Origin: Raineyella sp. W15-4
Lineage (GTDB): Bacteria; Actinomycetota; Actinomycetes; Propionibacteriales; Propionibacteriaceae
Length of the DNA stretch: 64,000 nucleotides
Direction of reading: 5' to 3'
Assembly: GCF_033170155.1 (NCBI RefSeq)
Contig: NZ_CP137079.1
Coordinates: 1,922,001-1,986,000 of the forward strand
Position numbers and translations under genes: made by a program. Below are positions 1-8,374 of this stretch, one piece after another. Position 1 is the first letter of the stretch, and every line of letters starts with the position of its first letter. The notes under the pieces were generated by a model. The model had not been told where the DNA came from, did not search any database, and saw only the letters and a list, made by a program, of their open reading frames with translations.

Positions 1-1
1 C

Positions 2-328
2 CGGGCATCGTTCGACCTGCTGCGTTCCGGCGAGATCACCCTCGACGACACCCACTCCCCGGCCGGGATCCGCGGCCCCAAGCGGGTGCTCGCCGGTCCT
101 GACTTCCCCTATTTCAAGGACGGCTCCTCGATGGCCTTCGCCGGCGTCGGCACCACCCAGATCGAGCAGTTCACCTACCAGGCACGCGCCTTCCTGGACC
201 AGGTGATCGGCCTCGACGAGGGTCTGCCCCCCGTCCCCTCCTTCGCCCACGGCTACCGCGCGCTCCGGATCCAGGACGCGGTGGCCCGTTCCGCAGCCGC
301 CGGCGGCGCCGCCGTCGACATCCACTGA
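2..328 (+). CDS. Gfo/Idh/MocA-family oxidoreductase, C-terminal fragment
   Basis: This is the 3' end of a gene that begins before the window; the last 108 codons and the stop are present. The tail, ending with a segment that places an active-site loop (PDFPYFKDGSSMAF) before a final helix, resembles the C-terminal domain of NAD(P)-dependent sugar and inositol dehydrogenases of the Gfo/Idh/MocA family. The Rossmann domain lies outside the window. The gene is followed 25 nt later by a sugar isomerase-like gene and then a sugar transporter, so it is probably the dehydrogenase of a polyol or sugar catabolic operon. The substrate cannot be told from this fragment. Confidence 0.6.
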   Translation, partial: RASFDLLRSGEITLDDTHSPAGIRGPKRVLAGPDFPYFKDGSSMAFAGVGTTQIEQFTYQARAFLDQVIGLDEGLPPVPSFAHGYRALRIQDAVARSAAAGGAAVDIH

Positions 329-353
329 CCCGCACCTCTCGAAAGAACTCGCG

Positions 354-1352
354 ATGACCATGAACCTGGGCGCCTACACCGCCTGCCTGCACAACTACGA
401 CCTCCCCGAGGCCCTCGACATCCTGGCGGCCGACGGCCTGACCGGCGCCGAGGTCAACGCCGGCGGCTTCATCCCGTCACCCCACTGTCCGGTCGACCTG
501 CTGATCGGCTCGCCGACAGCGCGGGACGACTATCTCGGTGTCTTCACCGAGCACGGCATGCGGCTGGCCGGTCTCAACACCTCCGGCAACCCGCTCAGCC
601 CGCTGCCCGACACCGGGCCACGCCATGCGTACGACCTGCGCCGGACGATCGAGCTGGCCGGCAAGCTAGGGATCACCGATGTCGTCTGCATGTCCGGCCT
701 ACCGGGCTCCGACCCGGCCGCCCGCTACCCGTCCTGGGTGGTCAACCCCTGGGACGGCACCTACTTGGAGGTTCTCGAGTACCAGCAGACCGTGGTCGAC
801 CCGTTCTGGCGCGAGATGGACCTGCTCGCCCAGGACAACGGCGTCAAGGTGGCCCTGGAGCTCCATCCCCACAACCACGTCTTCACCCCGGTCGGTTTCC
901 TGGAGTTCGCCGACCGGATCGGCGCCACCAACGTCGGCGTCAACATGGATCCCTCGCACCTCTTCTGGCAGGGGATGGACATCCTCGCCTCGATCCGGCT
1001 GCTCGGATCACACATCTTCCACGTCCACGCCAAGGACACCCGGATCTTCCCCGGCGTCGCCACCCGCGGTGTCCTCGACCCGAGCTTCGGCCCGGTTCCC
1101 GAGGACCCGGCGGACCGTACGCCCACCGGCATGGCCCACTTCTGCTCCACCTGGCCGAGCGATCCCGCCTGGCGGTTCGTCGCGATCGGGCAGGGGCACG
1201 ACGTCGCGTACTGGACCGAGTTCCTGCGGGCGATCCACGACATCGACCCCGAGATGAACGTGAACATCGAGCACGAGGACCAGAGCCTCGGCCAGCTCGA
1301 GGGCATCGAACTCGCCGCCCGCACCCTGATCGCGGCCGACGCCGCCCGCTGA
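354..1352 (+). CDS. sugar phosphate isomerase/epimerase (xylose isomerase-like TIM barrel)
   Basis: 332 residues, matching the AP-endonuclease-2/xylose-isomerase-like TIM-barrel family that includes inosose isomerases and dehydratases, hydroxypyruvate isomerase and sugar epimerases. Expected metal-ligand segments are visible in order: a Glu in VALELHPHNH, Asp and His in NMDPSHLFW, His residues in FHVHAKDTRI, and a late Glu in NIEHED. The ATG at 354 is preceded by a weak purine-rich site (GAAAGAA). It sits between a Gfo/Idh/MocA dehydrogenase and an MFS sugar porter, all on one strand with gaps of 12-25 nt, so the three probably take up and oxidise or isomerise one polyol or sugar. myo-Inositol is a reasonable guess but is not shown by the sequence. 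Confidence 0.75.
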   Translation: MTMNLGAYTACLHNYDLPEALDILAADGLTGAEVNAGGFIPSPHCPVDLLIGSPTARDDYLGVFTEHGMRLAGLNTSGNPLSPLPDTGPRHAYDLRRTIELAGKLGITDVVCMSGLPGSDPAARYPSWVVNPWDGTYLEVLEYQQTVVDPFWREMDLLAQDNGVKVALELHPHNHVFTPVGFLEFADRIGATNVGVNMDPSHLFWQGMDILASIRLLGSHIFHVHAKDTRIFPGVATRGVLDPSFGPVPEDPADRTPTGMAHFCSTWPSDPAWRFVAIGQGHDVAYWTEFLRAIHDIDPEMNVNIEHEDQSLGQLEGIELAARTLIAADAAR

Positions 1353-1364
1353 CCGGCCACTCCA

Positions 1365-2780
1365 ATGACTGAGACAACGAAGTCTGTCGCGACCGACCTT
1401 CCGCCGCTCACCCCCGGGCGGCACCAGAGACGACTCGACCAGATCACCGTCATCGCCACTTTCGGCGGACTGCTGTTCGGGTACGACACCGGCGTCATCA
1501 ACGGCGCCCTGAGCTCCATGAAAGTCGAACTGGGCATCGGCCCGGTGGGCGAGGGCCTGGTAACGGCCTCGCTGCTCCTCGGCGCCGCGATCGGAGCGGT
1601 GGTCGGCGGACGTGTCGCCGACCATGTCGGTCGCAAGCCCACCATCCACTGGCTGGCGGCGCTGTTCTTCCTCGCCACGCTGGGGACGGTGTTCGCTCCC
1701 GATCTGGCCGTGATGGTGCCGGCGCGGTTCGCGCTCGGCCTGGCCGTCGGGGCCGCATCCTCGCTGGTGCCGGTCTTCCTGGCCGAGCTCTCCCCCACCG
1801 AACGCCGAGGAATCATCTCCGGGCGCAACGAGGTCGCCATCGTCATCGGGCAATTGCTCGCTTTCACCATCAACGCCGTCATCGGCCTGACGCTGGATCA
1901 TCCGAGTGTCTGGCGACTGATGCTCGCCGTCTGCGCGATCCCCGCCCTGGCACTGTTCTTCGGCATGATGCGAGTGCCCGAGTCGCCCCGCTGGCTGGTG
2001 TCGAGGGGACGCGACGAGGAGGCCTTGCAGGTGCTCCTGCAGGTGCGCCCGGAGGACCGCGCCCGGGCCGAACTCGACGCGATCCGCCGCGAGCACGAAG
2101 CCGTCGCCCACCTGGACCGAGCGGGGTGGAAGGACCTCGGCATCCCGTGGATCCGCCGCCTGGTCATCATCGGCGTCGGGGTCGGCATCGCCCAGCAACT
2201 GCCGGGTCACAACTCCATCATGTACTACGGCACCGAGGTGCTGACGATGGCGGGCTTCTCCGCCAACACCGCCCTGGTGGCCAATGTCGCCAACGGCATC
2301 CTGGCCGTCGTCGGCACCTCGGTGTGCTTCCTGCTGATCGACCGCTTCCCGCGCCGCCGACTGATCCTGATCGGATTCACCCTCACCACGATCCTGCACG
2401 GGCTGATCGCCACCACCGGATTCCTGCTGCCCGACGGCACCACGAAGGCCGTCGTCACGCTGGTGCTGATGGTGACGTTCATCGGCTGCATGCAGTGCTT
2501 CCTGAACATGCCGATGTGGGTGCTGATGTCCGAGCTGTTCCCGCAGCGGTTGCGCGGCTTCGGGATGGGCATCTCGGTGTTCGCGCTGTGGATCATGAAC
2601 ACGATCATCACGTTCCTCTTCCCGATCCTGGTGTCGCGGATCCACATCCAGGGCACGTTCCTGATGTTCTTCGTCGTCGGGGTGATCGCATGGTGCTGGA
2701 TCAGGTTCATGGTGCCGGAGACCTCCGGCCGGTCCCTCGAGGATCTCGAGAAGGCCTTCTCCGAGGGCCGGTTCCACTAG
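1365..2780 (+). CDS. MFS sugar porter (sugar:proton symporter)
   Basis: 471 residues with about 12 hydrophobic segments. It carries the sugar-porter family signatures in order: GYDTGVINGAL in TM1, GRKPTIH after TM2, PESPRWL before the central loop, QQLPGHNSIMYYG in TM7 and PETSGRSLEDLE at the cytoplasmic C-terminus. This is the family of bacterial xylose, arabinose, galactose and inositol proton symporters (IolT, XylE, AraE). It acts in the cytoplasmic membrane. The start lies 12 nt after the isomerase stop and has no strong ribosome-binding site, which suggests translational coupling. Context suggests it imports the substrate of the two preceding enzymes. The specific sugar is undetermined. 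Confidence 0.85.
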   Translation: MTETTKSVATDLPPLTPGRHQRRLDQITVIATFGGLLFGYDTGVINGALSSMKVELGIGPVGEGLVTASLLLGAAIGAVVGGRVADHVGRKPTIHWLAALFFLATLGTVFAPDLAVMVPARFALGLAVGAASSLVPVFLAELSPTERRGIISGRNEVAIVIGQLLAFTINAVIGLTLDHPSVWRLMLAVCAIPALALFFGMMRVPESPRWLVSRGRDEEALQVLLQVRPEDRARAELDAIRREHEAVAHLDRAGWKDLGIPWIRRLVIIGVGVGIAQQLPGHNSIMYYGTEVLTMAGFSANTALVANVANGILAVVGTSVCFLLIDRFPRRRLILIGFTLTTILHGLIATTGFLLPDGTTKAVVTLVLMVTFIGCMQCFLNMPMWVLMSELFPQRLRGFGMGISVFALWIMNTIITFLFPILVSRIHIQGTFLMFFVVGVIAWCWIRFMVPETSGRSLEDLEKAFSEGRFH

Positions 2781-2788
2781 CCAGAGGG

Positions 2789-2794
2789 TAGCCT
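2789..2794 (+). promoter_or_regulatory. -10-like hexamer TAGCCT for the PAC2 gene (probably leaderless)
   Basis: TAGCCT fits the actinobacterial -10 consensus TANNNT and ends 7 nt before the ATG at 2802, so transcription would start at or next to the start codon. It also forms the loop of a perfect 6-bp inverted repeat (AGAGGG/CCCTCT, 2783-2800). Confidence 0.5.
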
Positions 2795-2801
2795 CCCTCT
2801 C

Positions 2802-3647
2802 ATGACGTCAGCCTCCGCCGATTCCCAGCGCCCCGCCCCCGTCGCCCTGGTGGCGTTCGGGGGCTGGGGAGACGCCGGCGACGCGGCCAGCGCGGTCGCC
2901 GATCACCTGCTGCAGACCTATCCGGGCGAGGACCTCGCCGACCTCGACGAGGAGGACTGGTTCGACTACCAGACCACCCGGCCGCTGACCGCGCTGGTCG
3001 ACGACGAGGGCGCTCGTGAGGTGGCCTGGCCGGCGATCAGCATCGGGCTGGTCCATCTGCCGGGGGTCGACGTGGTCACGGTGACCGGTCCGGAGCCCAA
3101 CCTGCGCTGGCGTACGTTGACCCGGACGATCCTGCAGATCCTGCAGGACGCCGGGGTGACCCGGGCGGTCGTCCTCGGCTCGATGCTGGCCAACACCCCG
3201 CACACCCGGCCGTTCCCGGTGTCCGGTTCACCGCTCAGCACCGAGCAGGCCCGCGAGCTCGGCATGGAGGTCTCCGAGTACGAGGGGCCGACGGGGATCA
3301 CCGGCGTGGTGACGCAGGCGCTGACCGAGGCCGGCATCGACACCACCGCCCTGTGGGTCGCGGTGCCGCACTACGTCTCCGAGCCGCCGCAGCCGAAGGC
3401 CTCCCTCGCCCTCGCCCGCCGGGTGGAGGCGCTGCTCGATCTGCGGGCCGACTGGTCGTCCTTCGTCGCCGACACCGCCGCCTGGGAGAACGGTGTCGAC
3501 GAGCTGGTCCGGGCCGACGAGGACATCGCCCAGTACGTCCAGATGCTCGAATCGGAGAAGGACGCCACCGAGGAGCCCGAGGCATCCGGGGAGGCCATCG
3601 CCGCCGAGTTCGAACGTTTCCTGCGTCGCCGCGACGACAAGAAGTGA
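2802..3647 (+). CDS. PAC2-family protein
   Basis: 281 residues, matching the PAC2 (proteasome assembly chaperone 2-like) family widespread in Actinobacteria. Visible family features are an early FGGWGDAGDAAS loop, the ALVDDEG stretch, a core VVLGSMLANTPHTRPFPV and the later GITGVVTQALTEAG and WVAVPHYVSEPPQPKASLAL blocks. The C-terminal 60 residues are acidic and probably helical. Actinobacterial PAC2 proteins resemble archaeal and eukaryotic assembly chaperones, but their biochemical role is not settled. It has its own likely leaderless promoter (TAGCCT 7 nt upstream) and is probably transcribed separately from the sugar operon before it. Confidence 0.85.
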   Translation: MTSASADSQRPAPVALVAFGGWGDAGDAASAVADHLLQTYPGEDLADLDEEDWFDYQTTRPLTALVDDEGAREVAWPAISIGLVHLPGVDVVTVTGPEPNLRWRTLTRTILQILQDAGVTRAVVLGSMLANTPHTRPFPVSGSPLSTEQARELGMEVSEYEGPTGITGVVTQALTEAGIDTTALWVAVPHYVSEPPQPKASLALARRVEALLDLRADWSSFVADTAAWENGVDELVRADEDIAQYVQMLESEKDATEEPEASGEAIAAEFERFLRRRDDKK

Positions 3648-3660
3648 CGATGCCACCACA

Positions 3661-4194
3661 ATGGGGCCCATGGAACTCGACGAACTGTGGACCCGCATCG
3701 AGGTGGCACATGCCGACGCGTCGGGACTGGGGCCGCTGCGCCCGGGGGCGGATGCCAGCGACATTCGCTGGGCCGAGCAGAGCATCGGCGTCACCTTCCC
3801 GGCGGCGCTGCGGGCCAGTCTGCTGCGGCATGACGGATCGGAGCCCGGCGGCTGGCCCGGCGGGCAACTGCTGCCGGTGGCCCGGATCGTCGAGGAGCAC
3901 CGCAGCCTGCGCCGGTTCCGCGAGCTGCAGCGGGGTCACGGGCTGACCGTGCTGGCCCACCCGCGTGACCTGGTCGGCGCACGGCTGTGGCCCGGCGGCT
4001 GGATCCCGCTGGTCACCGACGGCGAGGGCCGCTACGAGGTGGTCGACACGGTGCCGGGGCCGTCCGGCCGGGTCGGGCAGGTGATCACCGTCAAGGGCAC
4101 CGCGGTCGGTGACCGGGTGCTGCCCGACGCGCCGGCCTACCTGCAGCGGGTGCTGGACGACCTGCTGCGCTCGGCCGGGTTCGGCCGACTCTAG
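3661..4194 (+). CDS. SMI1/KNR4-family (immunity-like) protein
   Basis: 177 residues from the ATG at 3661; a second in-frame ATG at 3670 (MELDELW) follows GGGG and may be the real start, giving 174 residues. The pattern ELDELWTRIE, then AEQSIGVTFPAALRASLLRHDGS, then PVARIVEEH and WIPLVTDGEG matches the SMI1/KNR4 superfamily. Family members are often immunity proteins for contact-dependent or polymorphic toxins, but many are orphan housekeeping-like proteins, and no toxin gene lies nearby. It starts 13 nt after the PAC2 stop, and its 3' end overlaps the convergent thrC gene by 4 nt. Confidence 0.7.
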   Translation: MGPMELDELWTRIEVAHADASGLGPLRPGADASDIRWAEQSIGVTFPAALRASLLRHDGSEPGGWPGGQLLPVARIVEEHRSLRRFRELQRGHGLTVLAHPRDLVGARLWPGGWIPLVTDGEGRYEVVDTVPGPSGRVGQVITVKGTAVGDRVLPDAPAYLQRVLDDLLRSAGFGRL

Positions 4195-5627
4195 TCCGGG
4201 TCGCCGATGTTGCCGGCGATGTAGGCCTCGAGCTGGGCGACGTCGGCGGGCAGTTCCACCACATGCTGCTCGAGGGTGGCCAGCCGGGCGTACGCCGCCG
4301 GCACCTCGGGAGCCCGGCCCAGCGCCTCCCGGATGGTCTCGGCGAACTTCACCGGCTGGGCGGTCTCCAGCACCACGATCCGCTCCCCCGGCGCCTGCAA
4401 CCGGCGGGCGACGGTCACCGCGTCGGCGGTGTGCGGGTCGACCAGGACGCCGCGGTCCTCCCACACCTCCCGGATCGTCCGCAGCCGATCGGCATGGCTG
4501 CTCGCCCCGGCCCGGAACCCGTACCAGTCGGTGCACTGCGCGAAGACCGGGTCGTCGCTGAGGTCGAACTGCCCCAGCCGGGTGAGCTTCGCGGTGAACA
4601 GGTCCAGCACCCGCGCCGGGTCACGGCCGACCAGGTCGAAGACGAACCGCTCGAAGTTGGACGCCTTGGAGATGTCCATCGAGGGGCTGGACGTCTTCAC
4701 CGTCTCGTCGGCGCTGCGCGGCCGGTACACCCCGGTGCGGAAGAACTCCTCCAGCACGTTGTTCTCGTTGGTGGCCAGCAGCAGCCGGCGGATCGGCAGG
4801 CCCATCTGGCGGGCGATGTGACCGGCGCAGATGTTGCCGAAGTTGCCGGTCGGGACCGCGAAGGTCACCTCCTGGTCACCGGAAGTGGTGACCCGCAGGT
4901 AGCCGGCGACGTAGTAGACCACCTGCGCCACCAGCCGGGCCCAGTTGATCGAGTTCACTGAGCCGATGTGGGCCTCGCGCTTGAAGTCGGCGTCGGCGGA
5001 GACCGCCTTGACCAGGTCCTGGCAGTCGTCGAACACCCCCTCGACGACGATGTTGTGGATGTTGTCGTCGTCCAGGGTGTACATCTGGGCCCGCTGGAAC
5101 GCGCTCATCCGGCCCTTCGGCGACAGCATGAACACCCGGATCCCGGCCCGGCCGCGCATCGCGTACTCCGCCGCGGAGCCGGTGTCGCCACTGGTGGCAC
5201 CCAACACGTTCAGTTCCTGGTGGCGTCGCCCCAGCTCGTACTCGAACAGCGAGCCGAGCAGCTGCATCGCCATGTCCTTGAACGCCAGCGTCGGCCCGTG
5301 CGAGAGTCCCTCCAGCAGCAGGTCGTCGCCGAGGTCGTCGATCGAGATCACCGCCGGATCGCCGAACGCCTCGGCGGTGTAGGTCCGCTCGCAGACTGCC
5401 CGCAGGTCCTCGGCCGGGATGTCGTCGATGAAAAGGCGCAACACCTCGACGGCGAGCGCGGCGTAGCCCTGCTCGGCCAGCACCGTACGCCACTTCTCCA
5501 GCACCTCGGGGGTCAGGTGGGGGTACTCCTCCGGCAGGTAGAGGCCGCCGTCGGGTGCCAGGCCCTCCAGCAGGATGTCGGAGAACGTACGCGGCTCGGC
5601 GCCGCCGCGGGTGGAGATGTATCGCAT
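4191..5627 (-). CDS. thrC: threonine synthase
   Basis: 478 residues. It catalyses conversion of O-phosphohomoserine to threonine using PLP. The N-terminus (MRYISTRGG) is typical of the long threonine synthase class. The PLP lysine is K117 in GPTLAFKDMAMQ. GATSGDTGSAAEYA and the substrate loop SPKGRMSAFQRAQMYT follow, and PTGNFGNICAGH is the cofactor-phosphate site. The frame extends 36 codons further upstream, but that part has no family similarity; the ATG at 5627 is preceded by AGGAC and fits the conserved N-terminus. It is convergent with the SMI1 gene and upstream-adjacent to rpe. Confidence 0.95.
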   Translation of the reverse strand: MRYISTRGGAEPRTFSDILLEGLAPDGGLYLPEEYPHLTPEVLEKWRTVLAEQGYAALAVEVLRLFIDDIPAEDLRAVCERTYTAEAFGDPAVISIDDLGDDLLLEGLSHGPTLAFKDMAMQLLGSLFEYELGRRHQELNVLGATSGDTGSAAEYAMRGRAGIRVFMLSPKGRMSAFQRAQMYTLDDDNIHNIVVEGVFDDCQDLVKAVSADADFKREAHIGSVNSINWARLVAQVVYYVAGYLRVTTSGDQEVTFAVPTGNFGNICAGHIARQMGLPIRRLLLATNENNVLEEFFRTGVYRPRSADETVKTSSPSMDISKASNFERFVFDLVGRDPARVLDLFTAKLTRLGQFDLSDDPVFAQCTDWYGFRAGASSHADRLRTIREVWEDRGVLVDPHTADAVTVARRLQAPGERIVVLETAQPVKFAETIREALGRAPEVPAAYARLATLEQHVVELPADVAQLEAYIAGNIGDPD

Positions 5628-5655
5628 GTCGTCCTGACTCGTCGTCGGTGTCGGT

Positions 5656-6333
5656 TCAGTGGGCGTGGTTGCGGTGGATCTCGGCGTCGCCGTGGTCACG
5701 CAGTGCTCGCACCATCGCGTCCGGGTCGTCTGCACCGTAGACGGCCGACCCGGCGACGAACACGTCGGCGCCGGCGGCGATCGCCTGGTCGATGGTCCGC
5801 TCGGAGATGCCGCCGTCGACCTGTAGGGCGATCTGGCGGCCGGTGCCGGCGATCAGTTCGCGGGTCCGGCGGACCTTCGGCATCACGATGTCCAGGAAGG
5901 CCTGGCCGCCGAAGCCGGGTTCGACGGTCATGATCAGGATCTTGTCGAACTCGCCGAGCAGGTCCTCGTACGGTTCGATCGGGGTGGCGGGCTTGACCGC
6001 GAGGGCAGCCTTCGCGTCGAGGGCGCGGAGCTCCCGGGCCAGCCGCACCGGCGCGGCGGCCGCCTCGACGTGGAAGCTCACCGACTCCGCACCCGCCTCG
6101 ACGTACTCGGGCGCCCAGCGGTCGGGATCGGTGATCATCAGGTGGATGTCGAGCTCGTGGGTGGTCCGCCGGCGGATCGCCTCGACGACGGGCAGGCCGA
6201 TGGTGAGGTTGGGCACGAAGTGGTTGTCCATCACGTCCACGTGGATCGCATCGGCGCTGGGCACTGCTGCAATGTCGCGGTCGAGATTGGCGAAGTCGGC
6301 GGCGAGGATGCTCGGCGTGATCTGGATTCCCAC
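5656..6333 (-). CDS. rpe: ribulose-phosphate 3-epimerase
   Basis: 225 residues. It interconverts ribulose 5-phosphate and xylulose 5-phosphate in the pentose phosphate pathway. Visible motifs: [13 protein letters not shown] near the start, the metal-binding [26 protein letters not shown]-type [16 protein letters not shown] and the phosphate-binding VDGGIS and FVAGSAVYG. The chosen start is GTG at 6333 because the conserved N-terminus begins there and a TAGACT hexamer lies 7 nt upstream, which suggests a leaderless transcript. Longer in-frame starts would run through the divergent priA promoter. The stop lies 28 nt before the thrC start, so thrC may be co-transcribed. Confidence 0.93.
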   Translation of the reverse strand: MGIQITPSILAADFANLDRDIAAVPSADAIHVDVMDNHFVPNLTIGLPVVEAIRRRTTHELDIHLMITDPDRWAPEYVEAGAESVSFHVEAAAAPVRLARELRALDAKAALAVKPATPIEPYEDLLGEFDKILIMTVEPGFGGQAFLDIVMPKVRRTRELIAGTGRQIALQVDGGISERTIDQAIAAGADVFVAGSAVYGADDPDAMVRALRDHGDAEIHRNHAH

Positions 6334-6340
6334 GCGGCAG

Positions 6341-6346
6341 AGTCTA
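6341..6346 (-). promoter_or_regulatory. -10-like TAGACT for rpe (probably leaderless)
   Basis: On the minus strand TAGACT ends 7 nt before the GTG of rpe. It faces away from the priA -10 element 17 bp further on, so the two promoters are back to back. Confidence 0.5.
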
Positions 6347-6363
6347 GTGTCTGAGCCCACTCC

Positions 6364-6369
6364 TAGGAT
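6364..6369 (+). promoter_or_regulatory. -10-like TAGGAT for priA (probably leaderless)
   Basis: TAGGAT fits TANNNT and ends 7 nt before the priA ATG at 6377, leaving no room for a ribosome-binding leader. Confidence 0.5.
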
Positions 6370-6376
6370 CGGGGGC

Positions 6377-8344
6377 ATGGACGAGATGGTGCGGTTGCCG
6401 GTGGCCCGGGTGGCCGTCGACATGCCGTTGCTGCACCTCGACCGGTTGTTCGACTACCGGGTGACCGCGGCCCAGGCGCCGACCGCCCTGCCCGGCGTCC
6501 GGGTCCGGGTGCCGTTCGCCGGCCAGCAGCGGGATGGCTTCGTGGTGCAGCGGGTCGACGGGGATGACCTGGGCCCCGGCACCGCCCTGCAGCAACTCTC
6601 CGAGCTGGGGCGGGTGGTGTCGGGCGAGCAGGTGCTCACCGAGGAGATCGCCGGGCTGGTCCGCGCCGTGGCCGACCACTGGGGCGGCTCCTTCGCCGAT
6701 GTCGTACGGCTGGCGGTGCCGCCCCGGCACGCCGCGGCGGAGTCCGCCGAGCCGACCCACCGCCCACCGCTGGACGCCCGCCGCGCCGTGGCCGCCGCCC
6801 ATCCGCTCTGCCGCTACCCGGCCGGGGCGGCCTTCCTCGACGCGGTCGGCCGGGGCGGTGCGCCGCGGGCGTTCTGGCAGGTCGCCCCGACCCCGGATCC
6901 GGTCGGCGACTGGGCGGCCGGCCTGGTCGCCGGGGCCGCCGCTGCGGTCGCCGCCGGCCGCAGCGCCGTCCTCGTCGTCCCGGACACCCACGATGTCGCC
7001 CGGCTGGCGGAGGCCTGCCGGGTGGCGTTCTCCGACAGCGGTTTCGTCACGCTGACCGCCGAGTCCGGTCCGGCCGCGCGCTACCGCAGCTTCCTCGCCG
7101 CGCTGCGCGGCCAGGCCCGGGTGGTGATCGGCACCCGGGGCGCGGTCTGGGCGCCGGTCGAGGACCTCGGCTTCCTCGGGGTGTGGGATGAGGGTCACGA
7201 CCTCCTCGCCGAGCCGCGCGCCCCCTACCCGCACATCCGGGAGGTCGCGGCGCTGCGGGCCCAGCGGGCCGGGGCGGCGCTGCTGCTCGCCGGCCACGGC
7301 CGCAGCACCGAGGCCCACGCGCTGCTGGAGCGGGGCTGGCTGCACCCGATCGCGCTGCCCGGCCATGACCAGCGTGAGGTGTCGGCCGTGGTGCGGACCC
7401 CCCGGGACCGGCCCGACCAGGCCGGTCGGCTGCCGCACGATGCGTTCGACCTGATCCGGGCCGGCCTTGCCGCCGGGCCGGTGTTGGTCCAGGTGCCGCG
7501 CAGCGGCTACCAGGTCGTGGTGGTCTGCGCGCAGTGTCGTACGCACCTGCGCTGCCCGCGGTGCGGAGGACCGCTGCACGGGCGCGAGGACGGTCTGATC
7601 TGCGGCCTGTGCGGCGCCCGGCCGGAGGACTGGAGCTGCCCGGAGTGCGGCTCGACCCGGTGGCGCGCCCCGGTGGTCGGCGCGGAGCGCACCGCCGAGG
7701 AGCTCGGCCGGGCGTTCCCACAGGTGCCGGTGCGCCAGTCCCACGCCGGGCACGTCCTGGACGGCATCGACGACCGCAGCGCCCTGGTGATCTGCACACC
7801 GGGGGCCGAGCCGCCGGCGGACGGTGGCTACAGCGCCGCCGTGCTGCTGGACGCCGACGCCCCGCTGCTCCGGGCAGATCTGCGGGCCGCCGAGGAGGCA
7901 CTGCGCCGGTGGTTGCACGTCTGCGCCCTGGTCCGGCCGGGCGAGGACGGCGGCTCGGTGCTGGTGATCGGCGCCGCCGACCATCCGGCCGTGCAGGCCC
8001 TGATCCGGCTCGACCCGGCCGGCCTGGCGGCGCGGGAGCTCGACGATCGCCGGGAAGCGGGGTTTCCGCCGGCTGTCCGGCTGATCGTGGTGGAGGGCGA
8101 CCGGGTCGGCGTGGAGGGGATCGCCGGCCGGCTGCTCCCGCCGGACGGCGCCGAGGTGTGGGGGCCGGCCCCGGTGCTGGAGACCGACGGCACGTTGGGC
8201 GACACCTGGCGGCTGACGGTGCGGGCGCCGCTGGCCGAGGGGGCGGCCGCGGTCCACGCCGTCCGTGACGTCCAGTCACTGCGGACCGCGCACAAGGACC
8301 CTGGGGCGGTCCGGATCGTCGTCGATCCGGTGCGGATCGGCTGA
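6377..8344 (+). CDS. priA: primosomal protein N' (PriA), actinobacterial helicase-degenerate type
   Basis: 655 residues. PriA recognises stalled forks and loads the replicative helicase. The N-terminal 3'-DNA-binding domain ([21 protein letters not shown]) and the paired zinc-binding cysteines (CAQC, CPRCGG, CGLCGA, CPECGS, about residues 385-430) are clear. The helicase core is degenerate: I see no GxGKT/S Walker A loop, and the DEEH box reads DEGH in [10 protein letters not shown]. This is typical of actinobacterial PriA, which is expected to act in restart without ATP-driven unwinding. The frame is open for 585 nt upstream, but the conserved start and a TAGGAT element 7 nt before 6377 fix the start. 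It is followed after 30 nt by fmt. Confidence 0.9.
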   Translation: MDEMVRLPVARVAVDMPLLHLDRLFDYRVTAAQAPTALPGVRVRVPFAGQQRDGFVVQRVDGDDLGPGTALQQLSELGRVVSGEQVLTEEIAGLVRAVADHWGGSFADVVRLAVPPRHAAAESAEPTHRPPLDARRAVAAAHPLCRYPAGAAFLDAVGRGGAPRAFWQVAPTPDPVGDWAAGLVAGAAAAVAAGRSAVLVVPDTHDVARLAEACRVAFSDSGFVTLTAESGPAARYRSFLAALRGQARVVIGTRGAVWAPVEDLGFLGVWDEGHDLLAEPRAPYPHIREVAALRAQRAGAALLLAGHGRSTEAHALLERGWLHPIALPGHDQREVSAVVRTPRDRPDQAGRLPHDAFDLIRAGLAAGPVLVQVPRSGYQVVVVCAQCRTHLRCPRCGGPLHGREDGLICGLCGARPEDWSCPECGSTRWRAPVVGAERTAEELGRAFPQVPVRQSHAGHVLDGIDDRSALVICTPGAEPPADGGYSAAVLLDADAPLLRADLRAAEEALRRWLHVCALVRPGEDGGSVLVIGAADHPAVQALIRLDPAGLAARELDDRREAGFPPAVRLIVVEGDRVGVEGIAGRLLPPDGAEVWGPAPVLETDGTLGDTWRLTVRAPLAEGAAAVHAVRDVQSLRTAHKDPGAVRIVVDPVRIG

Positions 8345-8362
8345 GCGCGGATCGGCCGAGGA

Positions 8363-8368
8363 TAGACT
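8363..8368 (+). promoter_or_regulatory. -10-like TAGACT for fmt (probably leaderless)
   Basis: TAGACT ends 6 nt before the GTG of fmt at 8375, in the 30-nt gap after priA. It would give fmt-rsmB their own leaderless transcript. Confidence 0.45.
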
Positions 8369-8374
8369 CGGCAG

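Noticed and set aside
2783-2800. AGAGGG/CCCTCT inverted repeat as a terminator of the sugar operon
   Set aside because: It overlaps the -10-like TAGCCT and runs to the PAC2 start with no T-run, so a promoter role is more likely.
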